NCBI GenBank assembly: GCA_964629825.1
Contig: CAZVUW010000005.1
Location: 1-61,190 of the forward strand
Length of the DNA: 61,190 nucleotides
Reading direction: 5' to 3'
Origin: CAZVUW01 sp964629825
GTDB taxonomy: Bacteria; Actinomycetota; Nitriliruptoria; Euzebyales; Egibacteraceae
Made by a program: the position numbers and the translations under genes. Shown in pieces: positions 51,273 to 60,176 of the stretch (positions are counted from its first letter, which is position 1; each line of letters starts with the position of its first letter). Below the pieces are notes generated by a model. It was not told where the DNA came from and searched no databases. It was given only the letters and a program-made list of their open reading frames with translations.

Positions 51273-53162
51273 ATGCGAAAGCACGCGATCTTGCTGCTGC
51301 TGGTCCTAGCGATGGTGGGGTTGTTCGCCGCGCCGTCCACCGCGCAGCGGCCGAAGGAGACTCCGGGGGTTCCCGGTCACGAGGTTCCAGGAAAGGGCAA
51401 CCCCCCGTCCTGGGCGGGCAAGGGCTTCCGGCAGGGTGTCGTATCCGTGTCGCACCCGCTGGCGGCTGAGGCGGGCGCGGAGATCCTCGAGGCGGGCGGC
51501 AACGCGATCGACGCCGCCGCGGCGATCCAGTTCGCGCTGAACGTGGTCGAGCCCAACTTCTCGGGCATCGGCGGCGGTGGCTTCATGATGATCCACCTCG
51601 CCAAGGAGGGTAAGACCGTCGTCGTCGACTCCCGCGAGCGCGCGCCGATGGCCGCCGGACCGGACTACTTCGCGGGGCTGAGCTTCAACACCGCCTCGCA
51701 GAGCGGCATCTCCGTCGGAGTGCCGGGCACGCTGCTCGGGGTCGCGACCGCCCTCGAGCGCTACGGGACCATGGACCTCGCCACCACGCTTCAGCGGGCG
51801 ATCCAGCTGGCCGAGGACGGCTTCCCGGTCAACCAGCACCTGGCCAGCGCCACCAGCAGCTCGCGCGTCACCAACTACCCGGAGACCCGGGCCATCTTCC
51901 GGCGTCCCGACGGCACGCCGCTGCAGACCGGCGACCTGCTGGTCCAGCCGGACCTGGCCAAGACCTTCCGGTTGATCGCCGAGCAGGGGCCCAAGGTCTT
52001 CTACGAGGGCGAGATAGCCGAGGCCATCGTCGAGGCGCAGAAGAAGTTCATCCCCGGGGGGCGCGGCGGCCTGATGACGCTGGAGGACCTGGCCGATTAC
52101 TACGTCCCGATCCGTGAGCCGGTCCAGGGCGACTACCGCGGCTACACCGTCAAGTCGATGGGCCCGCCGTCCTCCGGTGGCCTGACGGTCATCCAGATGC
52201 TGAAGATGCTCGAGCGCTTCCCGATGGGCGACCGCTCGCAGGGCTATGGCTTCGGCCAGACCAACGCGCTGCACGTGATGATCGAGGCCATGCGCGTGGC
52301 CTACGCCGACCGCGCCGTCTGGATGGGCGACGAGGACTACGTGCCGGTTCCGAAGGTCGGTCTGCTGGCCGACCCGTACGTGGCGCTGCGCTCCGCGCTG
52401 ATCAACCCCAACGCGCGCATGGCCAACCCGACCGCCGGCAACCCGTGGACCTTCGAGCCCGGCGGCATGCCGGCCATCACCAGCGACAACCCGGACAGCC
52501 ACACCACCCACTTCTCGGTGGTGGATGGCCAGGGCAACGTCGTGAGCTACACCACCACCATCGAGGCGGGCTGGGGGACCGGCATCACGGTTCCCGGCTA
52601 CGGCTTCCTGCTCAACAACGAGCTGACGGACTTCAACCTGACCCCGACCCGCGACCCGGCCACCGGCAACCCCGGCGCCAACGACGTCGCGGGCGGCAAG
52701 CGGCCGCGCAGCAGCATGGCGCCGACCATGCTCTTCGACGGCGACAAGCCGATCGCCGCCTACGGCTCGCCGGGCGGTGCGACGATCATCAACTCGGTTC
52801 TGCAGATCACGCTGAACCTGATCGACCACGGCATGAGCATCCAAGAGGCCGTGGACGCGCCCCGCATCTCCGTGACGTCGCCGGCCGGCGCGGTGTCGCG
52901 CGAGGCCGGGTTCGACGACGCCACCATCGCGGCGCTGCGGGCACTCGGCCACTCGGTCGGCAACCCGGGTGGCATCGGCTCGGTTCAGGCCGTGGTGATC
53001 GACGCGCAGACCGGCAAGCAGTACGGCGCCGCCGACCAGCGCCGTGAGGGCACGGTCATCGGGCTGCCACGCTCGCAGGGCGGCGGCAACGGCCCCGGCG
53101 ACAACCCCGGCAAGGGCCCCGGCGACAACCCCGGCAAGGGGAAGGGCAAGGGCAACGGCTAG
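51273..53162 (+). CDS. ggt: Secreted gamma-glutamyltransferase
   Basis: A 629-residue Ntn hydrolase from ATG 51273 behind GGAGG. It has a signal peptide (ending STAQ) and the substrate-binding region GGNAIDAAAAIQFALNVVEPNFSGIGGGGFMM. The self-cleavage site DSHTTHFSVVD has catalytic Thr at about 411, and the small subunit has RPRSSMAPTM and YGSPGG. It cleaves glutathione or other gamma-glutamyl compounds outside the membrane. The C-terminus carries an extra Gly/Asn/Pro/Lys tail (GPGDNPGKG repeated), which may be a wall contact. Confidence 0.95.
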   Translation: MRKHAILLLLVLAMVGLFAAPSTAQRPKETPGVPGHEVPGKGNPPSWAGKGFRQGVVSVSHPLAAEAGAEILEAGGNAIDAAAAIQFALNVVEPNFSGIGGGGFMMIHLAKEGKTVVVDSRERAPMAAGPDYFAGLSFNTASQSGISVGVPGTLLGVATALERYGTMDLATTLQRAIQLAEDGFPVNQHLASATSSSRVTNYPETRAIFRRPDGTPLQTGDLLVQPDLAKTFRLIAEQGPKVFYEGEIAEAIVEAQKKFIPGGRGGLMTLEDLADYYVPIREPVQGDYRGYTVKSMGPPSSGGLTVIQMLKMLERFPMGDRSQGYGFGQTNALHVMIEAMRVAYADRAVWMGDEDYVPVPKVGLLADPYVALRSALINPNARMANPTAGNPWTFEPGGMPAITSDNPDSHTTHFSVVDGQGNVVSYTTTIEAGWGTGITVPGYGFLLNNELTDFNLTPTRDPATGNPGANDVAGGKRPRSSMAPTMLFDGDKPIAAYGSPGGATIINSVLQITLNLIDHGMSIQEAVDAPRISVTSPAGAVSREAGFDDATIAALRALGHSVGNPGGIGSVQAVVIDAQTGKQYGAADQRREGTVIGLPRSQGGGNGPGDNPGKGPGDNPGKGKGKGNG

Positions 53163-53171
53163 CAACGAGCA

Positions 53172-53202
53172 GCGGCGGCGCCGGTTCGACCGGCGCCGCC
53201 GC
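53172..53202. terminator. Terminator hairpin after ggt
   Basis: A 13-bp perfect stem (GCGGCGGCGCCGG and its complement) with a TTCGA loop lies between ggt and the convergent CBS gene. It could serve both directions. Confidence 0.75.
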
Positions 53203-53222
53203 GCTCCGCTTCAGATCGGTCT

Positions 53223-53645
53223 CTAGTGGTCGGGCTGGGCGGCGCTGATGTCCGCCAGCGCCGACCCGGAGTCGCGCTCGATCGCCAGGTCGCCGATCGA
53301 GACGAAGCCGACGGGCCGGCCGCCGTCCGTGACGGGCAGCCGGCGGATGGCGTGCTCACGCATCATGCGCACGGCCTCCTCGGCCTGGGTGTCCGGCGAC
53401 ACGGTCACCACGTCGCCGCTGCAGATGTCGCCGACGGTGAGGCTCGACAGGTCGGCGCCCTCGGCTACGGCGCGGATGGCGATGTCGCGGTCGGTGACGA
53501 TGCCGCGCATGCCTCCGTCGTCGTCGAGCACGATGACGTCGCCGATGTCCTCGTCGCGCATCGTCCTCGCTGCGTCCACCAGCGAGGTGCTCGACGGGCA
53601 GCTCTGGACGTTGCGGGTCATGAGGTCACGGATCATCTGGGCCAT
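53223..53645 (-). CDS. Tandem CBS-domain protein
   Basis: A 140-residue protein (ATG 53645, AGGAGG upstream) composed of two CBS motifs: RDLMTRNVQSCPSSTSLVDAARTMRDEDIGDVIVLDDD, and a second with VGDICSGDVVTVSPDTQAEEAVRMMREHAIRRLPV. CBS pairs bind adenine nucleotides and act as sensors. No fused enzyme or channel is present, so the partner is unknown. Confidence 0.92.
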   Translation of the reverse strand: MAQMIRDLMTRNVQSCPSSTSLVDAARTMRDEDIGDVIVLDDDGGMRGIVTDRDIAIRAVAEGADLSSLTVGDICSGDVVTVSPDTQAEEAVRMMREHAIRRLPVTDGGRPVGFVSIGDLAIERDSGSALADISAAQPDH

Positions 53646-53753
53646 GGGTCATCCTCCTGGGCACGGCCATGCCGTGCGAGCGGTCAGCGGTTGACCCACG
53701 CTTGCCGATAGCCCCGCGGCTTACACCTGCTCCCCGGGTCTTGCGGCGCCCGA

Positions 53754-53969
53754 CTACCAGGTCAGCTCGACCTCTATCTCGTTCTCCTCGCCGACCTCCA
53801 CCTCGAGCTTGAGCTCCACCTCGTCGGGCACGGCGACGGTGAACTGGCGGCCCTCGCGCACGAAGGAGACCTCGTTGTGACGAGCCAGCTCGTCGGCGAG
53901 GTCGCGCAGCCGCTGAGCGGCCTCCTCACGGGACATCCGCTGGGAGCTCGTGTGCTCGATCAGGGCCAT
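53754..53969 (-). CDS. Amphi-Trp domain protein
   Basis: A 71-residue protein from ATG 53969 behind AGGAGG. A helical SREEAAQRLRDLADELARHNEVSF is followed by short strands, ending in VEVGEENEIEVELTW with the terminal tryptophan that defines amphi-Trp proteins. Function is unknown. The protein is strongly acidic. Confidence 0.88.
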   Translation of the reverse strand: MALIEHTSSQRMSREEAAQRLRDLADELARHNEVSFVREGRQFTVAVPDEVELKLEVEVGEENEIEVELTW

Positions 53970-54009
53970 TCGTGCCTCCTGGGTCGGCGATCGGGTCCGC
54001 GGCACCATA

Positions 54010-54049
54010 GCGACCGCCGCCCGACGCTGTCAGACCGGGCGGCGGTCGC
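54010..54049 (-). terminator. Terminator hairpin after the tyrosinase-VWA gene
   Basis: A 14-bp perfect stem, GCGACCGCCGCCCG with its complement and a 12-base loop, 63 bp downstream of the tyrosinase stop on the reverse strand. Confidence 0.6.
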
Positions 54050-54112
54050 CGCGGCGTTTCGGCAGGCCGTGTGATCCCCTGCCGCAGCCGCCACGCAGGT
54101 GGCGCCGTGGGC

Positions 54113-56767
54113 TCAGACCTGCCCGCCGGCGCCGCTGTGGCGCTCGACCTCGTCGAGGATGGCCTCGAGCACCGACTCGCTCGCGACCACCGGCCGCAGC
54201 GCCTCCGCCAGGCCGGCGTGGGTCGGAACCCCCGTCGGCCGCGGCCGCGGACGCTGCCTGCGGCAGTAGAGCTCGATGCAGCGGCGCAGCTCCTCCGGCC
54301 GCACCTTCGCGCGCTCGAGCACCTCCCGGATGGAGCGCTGCTCCAGCAGGCAGAGCAGGAGCTCGCACAGGTCCTGGCGGCCGTCATCGTCGTCGTCCGG
54401 GATGGTCGGCGGGGTGTCTCCGCCGGCCCACACCGCCCCCGTCAGCAGCTGCTCACGCGTGAACGGGCGCCCGCGCATGCTGCGGCCCTCCGCAAGCACG
54501 CGGAAGGCGTAGACGCCGGCCATCGTCGCCTCGACAATGACCTCGAAGACCCCAGGCTCGACCTCCGCCATGTGCAGCACCGCACCGGTGCCGTCCGGCC
54601 GGGTCAGCTCCGAGCGGCAGCTGCCGCCGAGCGCCGGGATGCCGTACTCGGTGAGGACCGCCCGTACGGTGAGCAGCGCGCCCGGCTCGCGGCCGCTCTG
54701 CGACAGCGAGGCGCGCATTCGCAGGTTGCTGTAGGCGTGGACGTTGGCGCTGTAGCGGATGCCGTGCGCCTCGGCGTGCCGGCGCAGCACGGGGTAGGCG
54801 TCGAGGCTCGCGATGTAGCGCTTGTAGGCGTCGGCGTCGAGCCGCAGGACGATGTGCCAGCGTCCCGCCCGCGCCTGCCCCGACGGCAGGGGCAGCGGCA
54901 GCCCGAAGCGGTAGAACTGGACGCCCTGGCCGGTGCCGTGCTCGATCATGGGGTGCCCAATCGCCACGGCTGGGTCGATGATGTCGCCGTCCGGCGTCTC
55001 GAGGGCCATGCGGAGCGTCGGCACCGACGCCCCTGCCACCTGTGTCGGCGCGGCGGTCAGAAGGACGGCCCGTGCACTGATGTCGGCCTCCGTGAGCCAG
55101 AACGGGATCCGGTGCTCCTGGCCCGGGAGGATCGAGCCCTCCGGGTCGAGGACGATGTCGTTGCTGGTGACCCCGGCGAAGATCTGCTGGTAGTACTTCG
55201 CCACCCGGAAGTAGGAGTCCGTGTCCAGGTCGCCCGTCATCACCATGTAGCCCTGCGTGCCGTTGCAGAGGTCCTCGAGCGCCGCCGCGTTGAGGACCTC
55301 GGGCCGGCCGAGCCCGATGGCGAAGACCCGCTCGTCGATCGTGTCCTCCACATCGGCGATGTAGAGGCGGTCGTGTGGTCCGTGGTTCTCCTGGCCGTCG
55401 GTCAGGACCACGGTCGCCTTCACGTCGTAGCCCGTGACCGGGTCGAGGGTTCCGTGCGCCAGCGCCAGACCCTCGCCGATCGCGGTCCAGCCTGCGGGGT
55501 TCGGCGCATACGAGGCGATGGAGGCGTTCACCATCGCCCGCCCGGCGCCCGCCACGGGCGTGACCCCGATCATCGAGGTGGCGTCGTGGTCGAAGGCGAT
55601 GACCCCGACCGCGTTGCCATCCTCAGCGACGTCGACCGCCGGCGGTGCGGAGAACCTCAGGACGTCCTCGCGCTGGATGCTCGGGTCGATGCCGGAGTCG
55701 AAGTTCATCGAGTTGGACCGGTCCAGGACCAGCATCACCGCCGCGGTCGGCCTGGCGATGCTGTTGGCCGTCAGCGCGACCTCGAAGTCCTCGCCAGTCT
55801 CCGCGCAGGAGATGGTCACCGTTCCGGTCGCGTTGTCGCCGTCGCCCGTGCCGGTGTAGCCGATCCACAGCCGCCCCTCCCCGGCCTCGGCGGACACGAA
55901 CACCGGCGATGCCAGGACGTCGAAGCTCGTCCCGGCCGGGCCGGAGACGACCGTCGGGCCGGCGCTGACGGATAGCTGCACCTGACCGCAGCCCGAGACG
56001 TCGAACACCGCCGCGGCGAGTCGCGTCTCGCCCTCCGGCACATCAAGGAACACCACCGAAGGCGTCGCCAGGGACACCTGCGGAACGTCGGGCAGGAAGC
56101 CCGGCGGGTAGTCGTAGGAGCAGATGCTGCGGTGGTCGAGGACGTCCTCGGGCGTCGTCGTCCAGGGCATCATCGCGTCTTCGAGGTCCTCGCCCGGCCC
56201 GCTGCCGACGAACGGCGCGGACGGGTGCAGCAGCTGCCACTGCGCCCACAGCATGTCGATCCAGCAGTGGTGCAGGTAGAAGACCGGGTCGCCGGGTGAG
56301 GCAGCCGTCGACATGACCCCCGCCACCCAGTTGTGCGGCGGGTTGTGGATGCTGCTCTCCAGCGGGCTCCAGAAGGCGTCGTAGGTGCCGAGAGCCAGGG
56401 TGTCCTGGACGGCCTGGGGCGTCGGCATAGCCGCGTTCTCCAGCACGCGGTCGAGGTTCCAGGCCGCGTCGAACTGCCCGAGGAAGTCGTCGTCCCAGAG
56501 CGGGTCGTCCGCGCTGGTGTCCTCGGTCGAGTTCCAGTACGGGATCGAGATGCTCGGGTCGTAGCTGCGCAGCTCGTCCTCGAAGCGCCGCAGGAACTCC
56601 CGGTGCCAGGGCAGGAAGTGGGCGCTGTGGTGCGCCGAGTGGAAGAAGTTCTCGTGATCGGCGGCGTACTGGTCGATCACACCGATTGCCTTGAGGTGGT
56701 GCAGGGCCGCGACGAAGCGGTCCTTATCGTCGGCGGTCAGGTCGCGGTAGTTCTTGCGGCAGGTCAT
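54113..56767 (-). CDS. Tyrosinase fused to a von Willebrand factor A domain
   Basis: An 884-residue protein. The N-terminal tyrosinase domain (about 1-235) has both copper signatures: H38, H46 and H55 with FLPWHREFLRRFE at CuA, and SIHNPPHNW plus DPVFYLHHCWID at CuB. It should oxidise phenols. A beta-rich stretch follows (about 235-335). A VWA domain (about 340-530) has MIDAS residues DRSNSM near 348 and VLTDGQENHGPH near 455. Beta-sandwich regions follow, with an acidic loop PDDDDDGRQD and a helical basic tail. There is no signal peptide. The start ATG 56767 overlaps the stop of the upstream small gene (ATGA). This combination differs from Streptomyces MelC2, which has no VWA part. Confidence 0.92.
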   Translation of the reverse strand: MTCRKNYRDLTADDKDRFVAALHHLKAIGVIDQYAADHENFFHSAHHSAHFLPWHREFLRRFEDELRSYDPSISIPYWNSTEDTSADDPLWDDDFLGQFDAAWNLDRVLENAAMPTPQAVQDTLALGTYDAFWSPLESSIHNPPHNWVAGVMSTAASPGDPVFYLHHCWIDMLWAQWQLLHPSAPFVGSGPGEDLEDAMMPWTTTPEDVLDHRSICSYDYPPGFLPDVPQVSLATPSVVFLDVPEGETRLAAAVFDVSGCGQVQLSVSAGPTVVSGPAGTSFDVLASPVFVSAEAGEGRLWIGYTGTGDGDNATGTVTISCAETGEDFEVALTANSIARPTAAVMLVLDRSNSMNFDSGIDPSIQREDVLRFSAPPAVDVAEDGNAVGVIAFDHDATSMIGVTPVAGAGRAMVNASIASYAPNPAGWTAIGEGLALAHGTLDPVTGYDVKATVVLTDGQENHGPHDRLYIADVEDTIDERVFAIGLGRPEVLNAAALEDLCNGTQGYMVMTGDLDTDSYFRVAKYYQQIFAGVTSNDIVLDPEGSILPGQEHRIPFWLTEADISARAVLLTAAPTQVAGASVPTLRMALETPDGDIIDPAVAIGHPMIEHGTGQGVQFYRFGLPLPLPSGQARAGRWHIVLRLDADAYKRYIASLDAYPVLRRHAEAHGIRYSANVHAYSNLRMRASLSQSGREPGALLTVRAVLTEYGIPALGGSCRSELTRPDGTGAVLHMAEVEPGVFEVIVEATMAGVYAFRVLAEGRSMRGRPFTREQLLTGAVWAGGDTPPTIPDDDDDGRQDLCELLLCLLEQRSIREVLERAKVRPEELRRCIELYCRRQRPRPRPTGVPTHAGLAEALRPVVASESVLEAILDEVERHSGAGGQV

Positions 56768-57018
56768 GACGCACCCGTCCCTTCGGCGGCGCGCCGACGG
56801 CGCAGCAGCTCCTCGGTCCTGGCCTTGTGGTCGAGGTACCGCCGCGTGACCTCCAGCAGGTCCTCGGACCAGTCGTATGCGTACTCGTGCAGGAAGTACA
56901 GGCCTCCTGGCAGCCGCCCATAGCGGACGCGCCGCCCGTCGATGTGCAGCTCAGGGCGCTCCTCGGCGCCGCTCACCTCGACCGTGTGCCCCCGGATCTC
57001 CTCACGGATCGATGGCAT
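56764..57018 (-). CDS. Small tyrosinase-operon protein, possible partner
   Basis: An 84-residue protein just upstream of the tyrosinase-VWA gene, with a 4-bp overlap (ATGA). It has conserved-looking residues ELHIDGRRVRYGRLPGG, LYFLHEYAYDW and a charged C-terminal helix (SEDLLEVTRRYLDHKARTEELLRRRR). No signal peptide or cysteine is present. In Streptomyces a small protein, MelC1, precedes tyrosinase and delivers copper. A similar helper role is inferred from position and histidines only, since no sequence likeness to MelC1 is evident. Confidence 0.75.
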   Translation of the reverse strand: MPSIREEIRGHTVEVSGAEERPELHIDGRRVRYGRLPGGLYFLHEYAYDWSEDLLEVTRRYLDHKARTEELLRRRRAAEGTGAS

Positions 57019-57190
57019 GTGTTCCCCCCGTCCTCCGACCGCGCCGCCCGCCTGGGGCGCGGTTGAGGGAAGAATTCTGGCCGCCGGGAACTGGGGCGTA
57101 TGTAACGAATCGGACGCTGCGACTGTGCGCGCGCGGACCTAGAGTCCTGCGGGCAGCCGAAGGCGGCGGCTTCAGCTCGGAGGGAGGGGC

Positions 57191-58054
57191 ATGCGAACGT
57201 TCCGACAGGTCGATGTGTTCGGGTCCGGTCCGCTGACCGGGAACCCGGTGGCGGTGGTGCACGACGCGGAGGGCCTCAGCAGCGAGCAGATGCTTGCCTT
57301 CACGCGCTGGACGAACCTCTCCGAGGCGACCTTCCTGCTCCCGCCCGAGACCGAGGGCGCGGACTACCGGGTGCGGATATTCACCCTCGCCGGTGAGCTG
57401 CCGTTCGCCGGACATCCCACCCTGGGGTCGTGCCACGCCTGGCTGGAGGCCGGTGGGATCCCGGCGGGGGACAACGTCGTCCAGGAGTGCGGCGCAGGGC
57501 TGGTCGAGCTGCGCCGAGACGACGGTCGAATCGCCTTCGCCGCGCCTCCGCTCGTGCGCTCGGGGGCGGTCGAGGAGTCCCTGATCGAGGAGATCGCCGA
57601 CACCCTGCGCGTAGATCGCACGGCGATCGTGGACGCCCAGTGGGTCGACAACGGGCCTGGCTGGGTGGCGGTCCGGCTGGCAGACGCCGATGCGGTGCTG
57701 GCGGTGGATCCGGCACCGCGGCCTGGTCCGCGGGCCACCGACATCGGGGTGATCGGGTTCTACCCGCCCGGCTCGGAGTGCGCCTACGAGGTCCGGGGCT
57801 TCTTCGCGGATGCAAGCGGATCGCTGCGCGAGGACCCGGTCACAGGTAGCCTCAACGGCTCCCTCGCGCAGTGGCTTTGTGCTGCCGAGGCGGTGGCGAC
57901 GCCATATATCGCGTCGCAGGGGACGCGCCTCGGACGGAGAGGGCGCGTCTTCATCGACCGCGACGACCTCGGCCGGGTGTGGGTCGGCGGGTCGACCTCC
58001 ACGCACATCACCGGACACCTCGATCTGGAGGACGCTTATGAACTTGGCCGTTGA
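57191..58054 (+). CDS. PhzF-family epimerase/isomerase
   Basis: A 287-residue protein with the PhzF fold: FRQVDVFGSGPLTGNPVAVV, catalytic Glu in NLSEATFLL, FTLAGELPFAGHPTLGS, and the C-terminal DPVTGSLNGSLAQWL. The start is ATG 57191 behind GGAGGGAGGGG. Family members isomerise small molecules. No phenazine genes are around, so the substrate is unknown. The 3' end overlaps the ABC transporter gene by 17 bp. Confidence 0.9.
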   Translation: MRTFRQVDVFGSGPLTGNPVAVVHDAEGLSSEQMLAFTRWTNLSEATFLLPPETEGADYRVRIFTLAGELPFAGHPTLGSCHAWLEAGGIPAGDNVVQECGAGLVELRRDDGRIAFAAPPLVRSGAVEESLIEEIADTLRVDRTAIVDAQWVDNGPGWVAVRLADADAVLAVDPAPRPGPRATDIGVIGFYPPGSECAYEVRGFFADASGSLREDPVTGSLNGSLAQWLCAAEAVATPYIASQGTRLGRRGRVFIDRDDLGRVWVGGSTSTHITGHLDLEDAYELGR

Positions 58055-59009
58055 GGCCTCCGGACTCGTCAAGCGCTACGGCGAGACGGTGGCCCTGGAC
58101 GGGCTCGACCTGGCAGTGCGCGAGGGCAGCGTCCTCGGGCTGCTGGGTCCCAACGGAGCCGGCAAGACCACGGCCGTGAGAATCTTCGCGACCCTGCACC
58201 CCGCCGACGAGGGCACCGCCCGCGTCGCCGGATTCGACGTGGCGACGCAGGCCAAGGAGGTGCGCAAGCGCATCGGCCTCACCGGCCAGTACGCCGCCGT
58301 CGACCAGCATCTGACCGGCGAGGAGAACCTCGTCATGATCGGCCGGCTCAACGGGCTGACGCGTTCGGACGCCGTTCAGCGCGCCCGTGAGCTGCTCGAT
58401 CGCTTCGACCTGACCGACGCCGGTGGGCGCCCGAGCAGGACCTACTCGGGTGGCATGCGGCGCCGCCTCGACCTGGCGGCATCGCTGATGCTGCGCCCGG
58501 CGGTCCTGTTCCTGGACGAGCCGACGACCGGTCTTGACCCGGCCAGCCGGCGCGCGCTCTGGGAGGTGATCCGGGAGATCGTCGCCGACCGGACGACGGT
58601 GCTCCTGACTACCCAGTACCTCGAGGAGGCCGACGCCCTCGCCGACGACATCGTCGTCATCGATCATGGCCGCGCGATCGCCTCCGGGACGCCGCGCGAG
58701 CTCAAGGCGCGGCTCGGTGGCGAGCGCATCGAGGTCGCGGTCGCCGACCCCGCCGACGCGGACCGGGCACGGGCCGCCGTCGAGGCGTTCGCGGGGGAGG
58801 ACCTGCACTTCGACGCGGCTCGCGGCGCCCTGTCGTTCCCGATCCTCGGCGACCACGGTCTGCTGCCGCGCACCGTCCGCGTGCTGGACGACGCCGGCAT
58901 CCGCATCCAGGAGCTGTCGCTGCGCAGCGCCAGCCTCGACGACGTGTTCCTGTCTCTCACAGGGCACGTCGCGGAGGAGGAAGCACAGAACCTTCAGGGG
59001 GCGTCATGA
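58038..59009 (+). CDS. ABC exporter ATP-binding protein (DrrA-like)
   Basis: A 323-residue ATPase from ATG 58038 (GGAGG upstream). It has Walker A GPNGAGKTT, a Q-loop (GLTGQYAAVD), signature YSGGMRRRLDLA, Walker B VLFLDEPTTGLDP and the H-loop replaced by TTQYLEEAD, as in DrrA-type proteins. The C-terminal domain (about 220-320) is typical of daunorubicin-resistance ATPases. It is paired with the permease by a 4-bp overlap (ATGA). Confidence 0.94.
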   Translation: MNLAVEASGLVKRYGETVALDGLDLAVREGSVLGLLGPNGAGKTTAVRIFATLHPADEGTARVAGFDVATQAKEVRKRIGLTGQYAAVDQHLTGEENLVMIGRLNGLTRSDAVQRARELLDRFDLTDAGGRPSRTYSGGMRRRLDLAASLMLRPAVLFLDEPTTGLDPASRRALWEVIREIVADRTTVLLTTQYLEEADALADDIVVIDHGRAIASGTPRELKARLGGERIEVAVADPADADRARAAVEAFAGEDLHFDAARGALSFPILGDHGLLPRTVRVLDDAGIRIQELSLRSASLDDVFLSLTGHVAEEEAQNLQGAS

Positions 59010-59872
59010 CCACCACAAGCGCACGCGTCGAGTCGATACCCACCCCGTCCGTCCCCCGGGAGGGCTTCCGCGCGGCCATCCACGACGCGATCGTGATCCT
59101 GGGTCGCAACCTGCGGCGCTACCAGCGCCAGCCGCAGATCGCGGTGTTCGTGTTCATCCAGCCGGTGATGTTCGTGCTGCTGTTCCGGTACGTGTTCGGC
59201 GGCTCGATCCGCATCCCCGGCCTGGACGTGGATTACGTCCAGTACCTGATGCCCGGGATCATCGTTCAGTCGGTCACCTTCTCGACCGTCGGCACGTCCA
59301 TCGGCATCGCCGAGGACCTGAAGGCCGGCATCATCGACCGCTTCCGCTCGCTGCCGATGGCGCACTCCGGGGTCCTGGCGGGCCGCGTCCTGTCCGACAC
59401 GCTGGTGACGGTCCTGACCGTCGCCGTGATGGTCATCGTCGGCTACCTGGTCGGCTTCCGGATCACGACCTCGCCGCTTGAGGCGGTCGTCGCGTTCATC
59501 GTGATGATGGCGTTCGGTTTCTCCTTCTCCTGGGTCGCGGCCTTCATCGGCCTGGCGCTCAAGGAGCCCGAGGCCGTGCAGTCCGGCGGCTTCATGTGGA
59601 TGTTCCCGCTGGCCTTCGCCTCGGGCGTCTTCGTCGTCCCGGCCACCCTTCCCGGCTGGCTCCAGGACTTCGCCGCTCACAACCCGCTCACCCGCGTCGC
59701 CGACGCCGTACGGGCCCTGACCATCGGCGCCTACCCCTGCGGCGACACGGTCGATACCGTCACCGCCTGCACGGGCGTCCAGGACAACCTCCTGTGGGCG
59801 CTCGCCTGGGCGGTCGTCATCACCCTGGTCTTCCTGCCCCTGTCCGTCCGCGGCTGGAAGCGCCTGGACTAG
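59006..59872 (+). CDS. ABC-2 type exporter permease (DrrB-like)
   Basis: A 288-residue membrane protein with six hydrophobic segments, for example IAVFVFIQPVMFVLLFRYVFGG, VAVMVIVGYLVGFRI and NLLWALAWAVVITLVFLPLSV. The ABC-2 motif QPVMFVLLFRYVFGGSI is present. It forms a drug or lipid exporter with the upstream ATPase. Overlap with phzF implies one polycistron, so the exported compound may be related to the PhzF reaction (inference). Confidence 0.93.
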   Translation: MTTTSARVESIPTPSVPREGFRAAIHDAIVILGRNLRRYQRQPQIAVFVFIQPVMFVLLFRYVFGGSIRIPGLDVDYVQYLMPGIIVQSVTFSTVGTSIGIAEDLKAGIIDRFRSLPMAHSGVLAGRVLSDTLVTVLTVAVMVIVGYLVGFRITTSPLEAVVAFIVMMAFGFSFSWVAAFIGLALKEPEAVQSGGFMWMFPLAFASGVFVVPATLPGWLQDFAAHNPLTRVADAVRALTIGAYPCGDTVDTVTACTGVQDNLLWALAWAVVITLVFLPLSVRGWKRLD

Positions 59873-60066
59873 CGGGTCTGCGCCGCCGGGTCTGCGCGCC
59901 GGGCCTTCGCCGCTTCGCCGCCGGGTCGCCGTGAAGGGTGGCCCGGCGGCACCCGGCGGCGTCGTCGGCACCGCCCTCACCCGGTCACCCACGGGGTCGC
60001 TCGACGCGCGCATCGGTGTCGTCACCACCGTCTCACGGTCACCCAAGCGGCGGTGCTGCAACCCGT

Positions 60067-60086
60067 TTGCGGCGTATATGCCGCAA
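60067..60086. repeat. 20-bp palindrome between convergent genes
   Basis: TTGCGGC-GTATAT-GCCGCAA lies in the 304-bp space between the exporter permease and the convergent cupin gene. That space holds no gene I can support. It may be a terminator-like hairpin or a binding site. Confidence 0.45.
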
Positions 60087-60104
60087 GTGGGTCCGGCGTA
60101 CCGA

Positions 60105-60152
60105 GAGCGGGGCGTGTCCGGAGCGGGCGTGTCGGGAGCCGGGCGTGTCGCG
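60105..60152. repeat. Three imperfect 16-bp tandem repeats
   Basis: Units GAGCGGGGCGTGTCCG, GAGCGGGCGTGTCGGG and AGCCGGGCGTGTCGCG follow each other 24 bp before the cupin gene's 3' end. No function is evident. Confidence 0.5.
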
Positions 60153-60176
60153 AGCGGTGGCCCTCCTGGAAGCCGG

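Noticed and set aside
57191..58054. Evidence for a phenazine biosynthetic cluster
   Set aside because: Only the PhzF-like gene is present; none of the other phz genes is nearby, and PhzF-family proteins are common outside phenazine producers.
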